Both the position numbers and the translations under genes were made by a program. Positions 1 through 9,900 of a stretch of 64,000 nucleotides of DNA are shown piece by piece (position 1 is the stretch's first letter; each line of letters begins with the position of its first letter). Where the stretch lies: positions 1-64,000 of the forward strand of contig CAVPPW010000055.1 of NCBI GenBank assembly GCA_963707445.1. Direction: 5' to 3'. The DNA comes from JALORV01 sp963707445. GTDB lineage: Bacteria > Pseudomonadota > Gammaproteobacteria > Burkholderiales > Burkholderiaceae_F. The notes beneath the pieces were generated by a model that did no database searches, was not told the origin of the DNA, and was given only the letters and a program-made list of their open reading frames with translations.

Positions 1-32
1 TGTTTTGTAACCTACTTCAACCGTACGTATTG

Positions 33-161
33 CTAGCGCACCCAATCCTCGTTCAAGGCGCCAAGCATCATCCTTTGATGTATGTATTCCTGGAAACCAC
101 CGGGCAGCGACGGATATGCGTCGAATGACAGCAGGCTCGCGAGCGATACACGTGGGTTCAT
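33..161 (-). CDS. possible small ORF or displaced tail of the prepilin
   Basis: A 42-codon frame starts at an ATG that overlaps the stop codon of the upstream prepilin gene (ATGA arrangement) and ends at a TAG. The translation (starting MNPRVSLASLLSF and ending LNEDWVR) has an ordinary protein-like composition. It is either a short translationally coupled gene or the true C-terminus of the prepilin displaced by another indel. I do not recognise a family. The remaining bases at the window start show nothing else. Confidence 0.3.
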   Translation of the reverse strand: MNPRVSLASLLSFDAYPSLPGGFQEYIHQRMMLGALNEDWVR

Positions 162-764
162 CCGGAAAGCATGGTGAACGCCTGCTCGGTCACTTGAGGT
201 TGCGCCAGGAAGGAACGCACGTTGGCTGACACCTGCGGATCCAATCGCATCACGGCGACCGCGGTCTCGGCACCAACCCGACGTATGTCAGTCAGCATTG
301 CGGTACGATTTTCGTCTGCGCCTGCTGCCGGCGTCGTGGCGACGATACAGGGCGATTGGATACCGCGAGTGATGGTTAGGTCGTACGCACCGGTCACGCC
401 AGGAAGCGGTTTGGCGGACGCTGCCCATGCCGAGTCCGTGGCTTCAAGGATGGCGTAGTGATAGCCGCTCGCGTCACCCGAGTCAGCGAGTTGCGCTTCG
501 AGTACCGGGTTGCCCAGCAATCCCGTGAAGTCGCTGAGCGCAGGTGGAAAGGTCGCGTGCGATGACCGGTGAGAGAATGCCGGCTGCCGAACACATCGTA
601 TTGAGATTTTCCGTGGCTTGAGCGCGATTCGCAGCCTCGCGAACCTTCTGCACGGCGGGAATCAGTAGTGCAATCAGGACCGCGATGATCGCGATGACGA
701 CTAGCAGCTCTATAAGCGTGAATCCGATGTGGGAGCGACGGATTGAACGATACGTCGTCGACAT
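158..764 (-). CDS. type IV prepilin-like protein, frameshifted
   Basis: The N-terminus has the prepilin leader and hydrophobic helix: a short basic leader, then GFTLIELLVVIAIIAVLIAL followed by LIPAVQKVREAANRAQ. The conserved G/F cleavage site and the Glu five residues after it are present, so a prepilin peptidase should process it. I chose the ATG at 764 because GAGG lies eight bases upstream; a further in-frame start at 800 lacks this. Between about 545 and 560 the reading frame must shift by one extra base to reach the rest of the protein (FTGLLGNPVLEAQ onward). The remaining 120 or so residues match nothing I know. The helix resembles pilins common in Planctomycetes, but the DUF1559 signatures are absent. 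Role inferred: pseudopilin or pilus-like surface protein. Confidence 0.65.
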
Positions 765-966
765 GGCATATGCCTCGGAAGAAATGAATAGTACGGACAC
801 TAAATATACCCGCTGTGCGGGCGGGACGGACTGGGATATGTCAAAATTCTGGGCTCAGGGTCGACTGTAAATTGTCGCGCGACAGCCGGATCTTGCGGCT
901 TGTCCGACAAGTCGCCGAACCAAGCTGGACCAAGCTGAATCCAAGTCTGGTGCCGAGCCGATTCGC

Positions 967-3088
967 ATGAAGCCTCCAGAGCCGACACCCGCTGCAGTGA
1001 ACGAGGAGCTGCCTGACAGCCCCATCGCGTCCGCTGCCCGCGCCCTGCCCGCGGGTGCTCGGCTGGACGAGTTCGAGGTTGAGGAAATCATCGGCGAGGG
1101 CAGCGTCGCGATCGTCTACGCGGCCACGGACCGCGCGCTCGCGGTCCCGGTGGCAATCGCGGAGTACATGCCGGCGCGGCTTGCGCAGCGTAATGATGAA
1201 GCGCAGGTCACGCCACGGACCCCCGCGCAGGCCGATGCCTTTGCGAAAGGGCTGAAGGCCTTCATCGATGAAACCCGCACGCTGGCCCGATGCGACCATC
1301 CCTCGCTGGTGCGCGTCGTGCGTCTATGGGAAGCCAATGCAACAGCCTACCGCGTCATGCCGCGCTGCACGGCCAGGCGGCTGCTCGACGTGCGCCAGGG
1401 CATGAACGAACCACCCGACGAGGAGGCACTGCGCGCGCTGCTTGACGCGCTGCTAGGCGCGCTGCAAGCGTTTCATCACGCAGGGGGAGTTCACGGCAAG
1501 GTCACGCCGTCCAATATCCTGCTGCTGGCCGACAACCGGCCGCTGCTGCTGGGCCCCGGTGCAGCGGGCCGGGCGATCGCCAGCGACCGGATCGACGCGC
1601 TGATGACCAGCGCGGAACCCTGCTTCGCGCCGATCGAGCAGATTGTCGAAGCCGACATTCCGCTCCATCCCTCGGTCGACCTCTACGCATTGGCCGGCGT
1701 CGCGCGCTACTGGATGAGCGGGGAGTTGCCCGCGCCAGCCTTCGGCGCGCCTAGCACCGCACGCCACGAAACACTCGCAGACACGGTGCAACGGCTGTGC
1801 CTGACCTGGCCGCGGCTGCACTACAGCGCAGTCCCTGCTGGACGCGCTCGACAGCGCCTTGTCAATCTATCCCGCTGAGCGGCCGCAAAGCGTCGCGCAG
1901 ATGCGCGCGCGCCTGGGATCCCGCACCCCCGGCCGCAGGTGACGTCGTCGGCCCTGCATGGATTGCTGCGCCTGTGTCGAACGACGCCGCGCCATCGTCG
2001 CCGCCGCCCCCGGCTCCTGCGACACAAGAGCTTGATGCAGTGACGGCGGTCGCGCCCGAACGCGAGCCCGAACCCGAACCCGAACCGGAACGCGAAGTCG
2101 CGCCCGAAGGCGAAATGAAACCCACAGCGAACCCGAACGCGAAGCCGCGCCCGAAGGCGACCGCGAACCAGAAGATGAACCCGAAGCCGTATACCAACCC
2201 GCACGCGTGTCCGAACCCGCACGCGAACCCGAAGCCGAACGCGAACTAGAAGCCGCGCTCGAACCGGGAGCCGCGCGCAAACCCGTAGCCGAACGCAAAC
2301 CTGAACCCGAGCGCGAACGCGAACCCGAAGCTGAACGCTTGGCAGCTATTACCTTCACTCCCATCGATGCTGATTTGTCGGCGCGGGCGGCTGTCACACG
2401 CCAGGCGGCAAGTTCCGGGGGCGCGGCAATGTTGGGGCGGCGCCGTGGTGGTGCTGCTGGCACTGCTGCAGGTGTTTATGAGCTTCGCCAGGAACCCCGG
2501 ATTGCGCGCGTGCTCGATGCCCTCGGTATCAGCGCTGGCACCGGCGCCGGGGATAGCGCGGCCGTGTCCGCGTCCGGCGTAGGCCTCGAGCCGCGCGCCG
2601 CAATGGCGCCGGCAACAGCACCGATTGCCGCAGACTCGGGAACCGCGAAGTCCAGGTCGCCGGAGCCCGCCGCCACGGACTCACCGGCGAACGCCACCGC
2701 GCCCGCGGCGAGCGCCACCGCGCCGGCATCCGCGCCGAGCACTCCTGCGTCCGCATCCGCGCCGAGCACTCCCGCGCCTGCATCCGCTGCGAGCGCTACC
2801 GCGCCTGCATCCGCGACGAGCGCTACCGCACCTGCACCTCCCCCCACCGCCAACCCCACGACGCCCGCGACCGCGGATACCGCTGCCCCGGCCGAACCGG
2901 CTCCAGTCGCACAGCCCTCTGCCCCCAGCGCGACCCACCCCGGGTGGCGCAACGGGATGGCGCGCGCGCTCCGACCGGCCCGCGCGCCGCGTGCGGAGGG
3001 CGCCGGACTTCGCTCTGTACCGCTGCATGCAAACGCAGTGCAGCCAGCGACGTTGGGCATCGCACCCGCAATGCAAGCGACTGCGTAG
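967..3088 (+). CDS. degenerate Ser/Thr kinase-like protein with repeat-rich C-terminus, frameshifted
   Basis: Residues 30-300 follow the fold order of the large Burkholderiales Ser/Thr kinase family (ALPAGARL, then a glycine loop IGEGS at about 42, then WEANATAYRVMP). All three catalytic signatures are altered: the VAIK lysine is Ala (VAIAEYMP, 62-69), the HRD motif reads HGKVTPSN (176-183), and the DFG position reads LLLGPGAA (193-200). This points to a pseudokinase. The kinase end (YPAERPQSVAQMRARLG) is reached after a frame change near 1830. It is followed by a Glu/Pro/Arg-rich linker, a probable membrane helix near 2433-2480 (AVVVLLALLQVF), and an Ala/Pro/Ser-rich tail. Frame changes occur near 1830, 1935, 2110, 2430 and 2475, so the exact product is uncertain. 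One of them would be repaired by one more T in the TTT run at about 2476. Confidence 0.6.
2051..2338 (+). repeat. imperfect hexamer repeat encoding a Glu-Pro/Arg-rich linker
   Basis: Repeating cccgaa and cgcgaa hexamers run through this segment and encode EPEP, EREP and similar dipeptide patterns in the linker of the kinase-like protein. Such arrays are prone to slippage and to sequencing error, and a reading-frame change falls inside it near 2110. Confidence 0.7.
2720..2827 (+). repeat. four tandem 27-bp units in the Ala/Pro/Ser tail
   Basis: Four adjacent 27-base units start at 2720, 2747, 2774 and 2801, each beginning gcg(c/t)c and containing catccgc. Each encodes nine residues of the pattern APASAPSTP. 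They lie in the low-complexity C-terminal tail of the kinase-like gene, which may span the cell wall or periplasm. Confidence 0.75.
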
Positions 3089-3110
3089 CAGCGGCGGCGT
3101 GGACTGACGC

Positions 3111-4657
3111 GTGATGAGGCTGGCGCAGAATTGCATCGGGCTCGCCGCGGTGTGCCTGGTGGTCGCATGCGCGACGACGCAATCGAGTACCCTCCCGAGC
3201 GGGTCCACTCGCGCGGCGTCCTTCCAGACGATACCGTGTCCCCAACCGAACATCGCGGGCTTCCCCGACCTCGACTTCCCGTCAGGTGTTCAGTGTGGCT
3301 ACCTCACGGTGCTCGAGAACCGGGCCAAGCCCGACGGGCGCCGTATCCGCATCTTCGTGATGCGCGCACCCGCTGTCTCGGCGACGCCCAAGCCCGATCC
3401 GATCGTGTACCTGTCGGGCGGGCCCGGCGGGGCCGGGTCGTTCGAGGTGGCGTTCATGGTCAAGCACGGACTCAACGCCGACCGCGAGGTCATCTTCGTC
3501 GACCAGCGCGGCACGCACCGCGCCGATCCCCGCCTCGGATGTCCCGGGTGGGAGCAGTTCATCTACGACGCGGTCAGCCTTCCCTTCGCGGCGGAATCGA
3601 CCACCGCCGCAGACGCCGCGGCGATCAAGGCAGTGCCACGACCAGTTGGCTGCCACCGGCGTCGACCTCGCTGCCTACAACAGCACGGAGAACGCCGCCG
3701 ACATCGCCGACGCTCAGGGTGGCACTGGGCATCGACAGCTGGAACGTCTACGGGGTCTCCTACGGATCGAAGCTCGCGTTGATCGTCCTGCGAGATCACC
3801 CGCAGGGCATCCGCAGCGTGGTCCTCGATTCGGTGTCGCCCCCCAACGAACAACATCGTCGAGACGTGGTGGTCGGCTCCGGCCAGTTCGTTCAAGGCGA
3901 TCTTCGCTGCGTGTGCTGCCCAGCGCCACCTGCGCCACCGCCTACCCGAACCTGGAAGCGGACTTCACGGCCACGGTGAACCGCCTCGACACGACGCCCG
4001 TCGTCACGCAGGTCAAGGACGCAGTCCGGCGCACCGGTGACGGTCAACATCGACGGGTTCGCCTTCGCCTATACGATGATCATGGCGAGCGAGCGCGGCG
4101 ATGCCTCTGGCGTCCCCAAGATGATCGCCGACATGGCGCGAGGCGATCCCGGCACGGTCGCCGCCGCGTATCTCGCGTTGCGGGGTCCGCCGGAGTTCGT
4201 CGGACTGGGCGGCATCGGTCTGGCCCTCACCGTGTTCTGCGCGGAGCACGCCAATCTCACGACCGAGGCAGCCACGTTGGCGAAGGCGAAGGCGGCGCTC
4301 CCCGGGTTCCCGGACCGGGTGCTGCGGGTGCAGCCCAAGCAGGGACGACTCTTCACCGAGTGCCCGATCTGGAACGTCGGAAGGGCGGCCCCGGCGGTGA
4401 GCGCCCCGATCGTGAGCGACGTGCCGGTGCTGATCCTCGAAGGCACCTTCGATGCCGCCACCGCGCCCGAGTGGGTCGACCTGATCACGCCGGACCTCAA
4501 GAACTCCCAGGTCGTGCCATTCCCGTTCACGGGCCACTCGGTCCTCGGCAAGTCCACGTGCGCGCTCTCGATCATGGCCGCCTTCCTCGACAACCCGACG
4601 AAGCCGGTCGACCCGACCTGCGCCGCACAAATCACGCTGACATTCACGACGGGTTGA
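3111..4657 (+). CDS. secreted TAP-like alpha/beta hydrolase (tripeptidyl aminopeptidase family), frameshifted
   Basis: The N-terminus is a lipoprotein-type signal (LVVACATT). It is followed by the family block PIVYLSGGPGGAG, the oxyanion region, then EVIFVDQRGT. The nucleophile elbow GVSYGS is near 3760, the acid is in EGTFDAATAPEW near 4440, and the histidine is in FTGHSV near 4530 with the C-terminal cysteine-containing TAP domain. These are the marks of the prolyl/tripeptidyl aminopeptidase S33 family, which removes short peptides from exported substrates. At least five frame changes (roughly 3630, 3715, 3850, 3925 and 4030) break it, all in the sense of one extra base. The catalytic residues survive, so I read this as sequence error in one intact gene of about 500 codons. 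Confidence 0.7.
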
Positions 4658-4972
4658 CGTCACGGCGTCCCGAACGTCGGCGCTCCCGCGGGGCGAAGCC
4701 CAGTCACGTTTCCGTTGCGGTCCATGACGCACAACCAGTCCTCGACCTGCGCGAGCGATAGCGGTCCTCTGAAGTCTACGGCCTAAACGGCCAGATACTT
4801 TGTGCGACCAATCAGCAGAGCGCCGGTCTCGCGCATCTACTCACGGAGGAGGAGGCCCTGAGCCGCTACGCGAGCCCCAACAGCCCGGAACTCGCGCGGC
4901 TCCGTGCGGTGGCGGGCCGAGGTGTCAGACAAGCGTTCTGCGACGTAACGCCTCACGTGCTAGCTTGCGACG
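4658..4972. other. intergenic stretch with ORF-like patches, no assigned gene
   Basis: No complete gene is visible between the hydrolase and the esterase. Two short patches look protein-like. On the plus strand about 4771-4960 has an open run (EVYGLNGQILC, then LLTEEEALSRYASPN) without a credible start. On the minus strand about 4662-4780 has an open run ending MDRNGNVTGLRPAGAPTFGTP. Either could be a decayed or frameshifted gene remnant. Confidence 0.35.
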
Positions 4973-6028
4973 ATGTGGCGCTGGATCGTTCGAACGTGGC
5001 GCACCGCCCGCACCTGGCTTCGGGTTCGGATCGGACTCGCGCGCGGTCAGTGGCAACGAGGCACCGTGCGCGCGCCAGCGGCTTCGCTGCTGCCGCCGTT
5101 GGCAATTTGGCGATGGTGGTCGGTGGACTCCTGGCGTTATGGACTCTACTGCCCCGCCGGGATCGAGGATCGCGACGAAGCACCGCTGATCGTTTTGCTT
5201 CACGGCTGCCGGCAGAACGCCCTGCGATTCGCAGTCGCGAGTGGCTGGACCGCCTACGCCGATCGTGCACGCGTTCGCTTGCTGTGCCCGAGCCAGCGAC
5301 TGCGCGCCAATCCGCTCGGCTGCTGGAACTGGTTTCTGCTGCCGGCGCAGCGCGGCGGCGGCGAACTCGCGGTGGCGCTCGGAGCGATCGATGCCGTCGC
5401 CCAGCGGTGCGCGATCGCTGCTGACTCGACAAGTGTGGTCGGGCTGTCGGCCGGCGGCGCGATGGCGGCGCTACTGGCGTTCCATCATCCCGATCGATTC
5501 GTTGCGGCGGTTGCCGTGGCCGCACCACCGCTACTCGGTCCGGCAAATATGCAGAATCCCCGCGATGTCATGCGACACGGGCTGCGGGTTCCGCCTGCCA
5601 GCGCAATCGCATTACTGCATCCGTGCGCACCGCTCGCGGTGATCCACGGCGAGCTCGACCGGGTCGTAAGCCCCATCTGTGGTGCGCAGTTGACCGAACA
5701 GGCCGTTGCCTCGCATCGCCGCGAGGTTATCGACTCCCAGACGCACCCGGACCAATCGACCCGCACGATCGAATACCGCGCCAGTGGCCGTCTGGTCGCG
5801 CGCCATATCGCGATCCCGAACCTGCGGCACGAGTGGACGGGTGGCCCGGGCGGGCATGCCTATTGCGAAGCACACGGACCATCGCTCGTCGCGTTGTGCA
5901 CACGCTTCATTGTCGATGCGGCAATGCCCGCGACCCACGCTTGGTCTTTGCGAAAGGCTTCGGCCGCGACAATATTGAGACCGGGACTCCCGTTACACCC
6001 GATACGCTCTTCCGAGTCGGCTCGGTAA
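4973..6028 (+). CDS. PHB depolymerase / LpqC-type esterase, 3' end fused to another gene
   Basis: The protein has the order typical of the PHB-depolymerase-like esterase family: the oxyanion block VLLHGCRQNA, the nucleophile GLSAGGAM (Ser in GLSAG), the acid in HGELDRVVSP, and the histidine segment RHEWTGGPGGHAYC. The enzyme would hydrolyse an ester such as poly-hydroxyalkanoate oligomers or feruloyl esters. An N-terminal hydrophobic stretch may act as a signal or anchor. The family domain ends near residue 320 (about 5930). The remaining codons to the stop at 6028 are simply another frame of the following serine hydrolase gene, so the natural stop codon is missing and a join is likely near 5935. 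Confidence 0.7.
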   Translation: MWRWIVRTWRTARTWLRVRIGLARGQWQRGTVRAPAASLLPPLAIWRWWSVDSWRYGLYCPAGIEDRDEAPLIVLLHGCRQNALRFAVASGWTAYADRARVRLLCPSQRLRANPLGCWNWFLLPAQRGGGELAVALGAIDAVAQRCAIAADSTSVVGLSAGGAMAALLAFHHPDRFVAAVAVAAPPLLGPANMQNPRDVMRHGLRVPPASAIALLHPCAPLAVIHGELDRVVSPICGAQLTEQAVASHRREVIDSQTHPDQSTRTIEYRASGRLVARHIAIPNLRHEWTGGPGGHAYCEAHGPSLVALCTRFIVDAAMPATHAWSLRKASAATILRPGLPLHPIRSSESAR

Positions 6029-7299
6029 CCAAGATGTTCACGGCCGCCGTCCTGGTAACTCTGGCCGACGCCGACCACATCAAACTCGATGAGCCGATCG
6101 GCAAATATCTCAGGGGACTGAACGCCAAGCTATCGGTGGTCACTGTCCATCAGCTCCTGAGCCACACGGCGGGGATGACAGATGAGTCTCCGCCCGACTA
6201 CGGATCGCACGATGACTCCGCTTTAGCTGCGTACGTGCGGTCTTTGAAGACAGACCACTTCTTCACCGAGCCCGGCAGAGTCTTTTCCTACTCGAATCCA
6301 GGCTACGACGTGGCCGGGCTTCTGATCGAGGAGCTGGGCGGCAGGTCTTACGCCGATGTGATGAGCGAACGACTCTTCACACCGCTGGGGATGAGCCGCA
6401 CCACCTTCCGCCCGACCGTGGCGATGACGTACCCGCTCTCGCAAGGACATAGTGTCGCGAACGGAAAGCCGACTGTAATCAGGCCTTTCGCCGACAATGT
6501 TGCTGGGTGGCCTGACGGCTTCATGTTTTCCAGCGTGAATGACCTGGCACGGTTCGCCATTGCCTTCGTGAACGGCGGCAGGATTGACGGGAAGCAGGTT
6601 CTAACCCCCGCAGTGGTTGCCAAGCTCTCGACGCCTTACGCCGACCTCCATAGTCGCTTTGGGTTTGACAACGGGAAGTACGGCTATGGACTATTCGTCC
6701 ACGAATATCGCGGCGCTTCCTTGGTCTGGCATGCCGGCTTGATGCCGGGGTTCGGTGCGCTGTTGCAAATGGTGCCGGCGCGCCGTTTCGCAGTCATCGT
6801 ACTTGCAAATCGGAGCGGGTCGCTGCTGAACAAGACGGCCGAGAAAGCCATGGAGCTTATGCTGCCGTTGGAGGCGAAGGCCGAAGATAAGGCTGAGCAA
6901 GCTATGTCGATCAGCAAGGCAGAGTTAAGTGGCTATGTCGGCACATACGCGAATAAGCCAGAGAGCGTCGAGCTCCTCGTGAAGCGGGGCAAGTTGGTCC
7001 TAAAGCGAGAGGACGGCGAGTTTCCGATAACCAAGATCGGCGATCATCGCTTCTCAATCGTCAAGCCCAGCGAATCGCGTGAGATCTGGTCGATCGTGAA
7101 GCTCGCCGGTTCCTGGCTCGGTGGGAATTCGACAAACGTTTCGAGGAACTCGGCCGCGTGTGAGAACTTCGTCAAACCAGCGACCGGTAGGCTGGCGCTG
7201 CAACGCGGACGTACTTTCGCCGACCGCCCCGACACTTTGCAGCCAGGAACGAGGCGCTGTTCAAAGCGGACAAAATCCCGCTCAACTGTCGGTGCGTAG
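5938..7299 (+). pseudogene. serine hydrolase of the beta-lactamase fold, N-terminus missing
   Basis: The reading begins inside the conserved RLVFAKGFG strand and continues with TLFRVGSVTK (the SxxK nucleophile motif), YSNPGYD (the YxN motif) and WHAGLMPGF (the HxG box), so the catalytic core of a class C/EstB-like serine hydrolase is intact. The signal peptide and first 30 or so residues are absent; upstream sequence belongs to the esterase in another frame. After about 7110 the expected C-terminal domain gives way to unrelated-looking residues up to the stop at 7299. The stretch 7110-7487 shows no convincing gene. Base composition from here to about 9.7 kb looks less GC-rich than its neighbours. 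The gene is either 5' truncated by a deletion or split by an assembly join. Confidence 0.6.
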
Positions 7300-7487
7300 C
7301 AGAAGGACGAGGCAGACGTGCCAAGGGGCATGGCGATTCCGTGAATATTCGACAGACCTACGCTTCCCGGTTGCGCTATCGCGAGATTAGACTTTGGCGC
7401 GCCGTTGCAGTGACGTAACCATAGCTGGACGCACCGTGAAACATCAGGTGACTGCATTGGTTGATCTTTACCAAGTGGGGTACGGCA

Positions 7488-8725
7488 ATGCAACGGACTA
7501 CTCGCCAGATCGTTTCCCAAGTTGGAATCTCGCTAGTCCTCTTGGCGTTGTGCGCCACCGGCTGGCCGCAGTCATCGGACACCGCCGCGGAGCAGCTGAA
7601 AACGCAGAAGGATCTCGCCGAGCTTCAGAAGTCAGTGTTTGAGGCGCAGAAGGCCCAGTACGAGGCACAACTTGCCGCCGCTAAGGCGAAATTTGGCGAC
7701 CTTCAGCCATCTGGCATAACCGGGACCGCGGACCTCTCCACGGGCGCGGGGACGGCGGAAGGTCTCTTGCTTGGAACCAAGACCGTCAATCAAATCGCCG
7801 ACGCGTTCGTGTGTGACATCCTCTTAAAGACGGAACCTGCGAAATTTGTTCTCTCGACGACCTTGGCGATTCCCGATTTTCAGCTGTTGATCGCCTTCGA
7901 GGCTCAGCACACGGCGATGGCTGCGGCGGTCAAGCAGGCAGAGATATCGACAGGGTCGGAAGAGAAGGCGGTCAGAGAAAGTCCCGCGTTTGCGGCGGCA
8001 CTGCCCTTTGTGAGCAATTTGCTGTCCTACGCGAAGACGGACTACAAATTCATCGGTTTCGACGTCGCAACCTCTGATGCCATGCTGTTGCGCGCCATGG
8101 CCGGCAAGCTCGTCGCGAAGGGCCGAACCGTGAGTATTCCGGCCGTCTATTACTTGCCGCAGGCGAGCGAGTCTTCGCTCTCGCTACTATCTAAGATTGG
8201 TGACCTCGATAGATGGTCAATCAAGGCAAGAAACTTCTACTGCTTTACGGTGATGAGAAGAAGCAGATCGAAAAGGATCTTGCGAAGACGCCCAACGATG
8301 AAGCGCTGAAGAAGAAATTGGATCGGTTGCCGCTCAACATCGCGACCTGGCAGGCGGTATCCGATGCCATCGATGCATGGTCGAAGAAGCTGATAGCCCC
8401 GGACGACAAGGGCACCTCCGCCATCGCGACGATCGTTCGCCAGGGCGCAATCAAGCAGCTCCTCGATGCTGGCGCCGGATTGCTGGTGGTGGAACTGCAC
8501 AAGGTGTCAGCCACTGGGTACTCGAAGAAGAATCTCTGGTCGTCGCTAGGCGCCAATCCATTCTTCGTGATGGGGGGCGCGGTTGCCAGCTACGTTCTCG
8601 TGAACGGGAAGACTGGTGACGTACTGAGCGCGCAGTTGCTACCGCTCAGCGGTAGCTACCTGTCGGTGAGCGATGTTGAGCAACAGGTAAATTCGGCGAA
8701 GCAGCAGGACTGCCCGAAAAAATGA
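7488..8725 (+). CDS. secreted protein of unknown function, coupled to a protease gene
   Basis: The ATG at 7488 follows GGGG at a suitable distance and opens a signal peptide (basic start, hydrophobic SLVLLALCATG). Next come a heptad-like helical region rich in Lys, Ala and Gln (about residues 30-70) and a mixed domain. The frame must change once near 8212, in the sense of one missing base; after it the protein continues with GKKLLLLYGDEKKQ and ends QQDCPKK. I do not recognise a family. Its stop overlaps the start of the trypsin-like protease gene (ATGA), which implies translational coupling and a shared role. The product should be periplasmic or secreted. Confidence 0.6.
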
Positions 8726-9744
8726 ACCAGGTTGACCGCGACGCGCTCGCGGTCCAGCAAGTGCGGTCCATCCTCCGGAGCCAAAACCTCGGAGTGGACG
8801 ACGTTGATCGAGCTCTCCAGTCAGCGATGGGCCGCAAGGGCAGTCTGGTGGGCGAGCGCGAGCGCCAACTTGGTATCGAGGCGACTGAACTTATCCTCGC
8901 CAACAAACCGCTTACAGACGAACACCGGGTCCATCTCCAATCCATCATCATCGGCCAGGGTCTGCGTCCGGCAATCGACATCGAGAACGACGCGTTTGAG
9001 CCGCTTCCCGACACGTGGAATGACGTCAACGCCGCACGTGAACGGCTGACGCCGCTGATCAAGTCGGTAGGACGTGTAGACGTTACAGGCCATCCTCATC
9101 TGTCCTTCGCCGGCACGGCCTTCGCCTGCGGGCCAAACCTCCTACTGACCAACCGGCATGTCGCCGAGGAGTTCATGAGGGCGGATGCCGCCGGCGCGCG
9201 GCTAACGCTCAAGCCAGGCATGACCGCTCGGGTCGATACCAAACAGGAAGTGGACTCGGCGCAGCAGCGCATTGTTGCGCTTTCCGGTGAGGCCGTTTTC
9301 TCCACGCACTGGGACGTGGCAGCCCTGCCGGTTGCGGGCCTTCCACCAGGGCTTCAGCCGCTCCCGCTAGCATCCGCGCCGCCCACCAGCGTCGACGCCC
9401 GAACCGCCGTCACGATCGGCTACCCGTCGTTTGACGACGACGAAAATCCTGTTGACCAGGTAACGATCTTCCGCAACGTGTTCGACAAAAAGCGTCTGCT
9501 TCCAGGCAAGTTCGTAGGCACCTTCACCGTCCAGTCGTTCGGACACGACGTCCAATCCCTAGCGCATGACTGCACAACCCTGGGGGGCAACTCAGGCAGC
9601 GCAGTAATCGATGTGGCGACAGCACGCGCGTTCGGCGTGCATTTTCTGGGCGACCCGAGAGTCAGAAACTACTGCGTACCCACTTGGGCGCTGCTCGAGG
9701 ACCCGGCTTTCGCGACAATTCGCGGGCAGATGTCATTCGCTTAG
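8722..9744 (+). CDS. trypsin-like serine protease with N-terminal helical domain
   Basis: The C-terminal 220 residues form a chymotrypsin-fold protease. The histidine is in LLTNRHVAEEF (His146), the aspartate in HWDVAALPV (Asp198) and the serine in GGNSGSAV (Ser291). The triad is complete, so an active enzyme is expected. No signal peptide is visible, unlike the coupled upstream protein. The first 100 or so residues are predicted helical and charged, and resemble the small N-terminal adaptor segments that precede trypsin domains in bacterial effector proteins; this resemblance is inference. The start overlaps the upstream stop codon. Confidence 0.75.
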   Translation: MNQVDRDALAVQQVRSILRSQNLGVDDVDRALQSAMGRKGSLVGERERQLGIEATELILANKPLTDEHRVHLQSIIIGQGLRPAIDIENDAFEPLPDTWNDVNAARERLTPLIKSVGRVDVTGHPHLSFAGTAFACGPNLLLTNRHVAEEFMRADAAGARLTLKPGMTARVDTKQEVDSAQQRIVALSGEAVFSTHWDVAALPVAGLPPGLQPLPLASAPPTSVDARTAVTIGYPSFDDDENPVDQVTIFRNVFDKKRLLPGKFVGTFTVQSFGHDVQSLAHDCTTLGGNSGSAVIDVATARAFGVHFLGDPRVRNYCVPTWALLEDPAFATIRGQMSFA

Positions 9745-9900
9745 CCCACGTACGGCCGCCTCCGAGGGCAGTCGATCGCAACGTTCCCGCTCGACAAGCG
9801 CGACATGCAGCGGCCAGAGTGAGCAGTAACGCGACAGTAACGATCACCTCCTAGTGTGGAGACTCCATCCGACGCCGTCGGCGTTTGAAGGAGACTTGCG

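Noticed and set aside
158..764. DUF1559-type planctomycete pilin
   Set aside because: The hydrophobic helix matches, but the conserved Cys and H-x-DG features that define DUF1559 are absent after it.
2720..2827. Possible CRISPR-like array
   Set aside because: The 27-bp units are directly adjacent without spacers and translate in frame as a low-complexity tail.
7044..7520. Minus-strand frame resembling short ORFs of integron cassettes or DUF1010
   Set aside because: I could not find attC-like inverted repeats around it, and the first half is antisense to the serine hydrolase.
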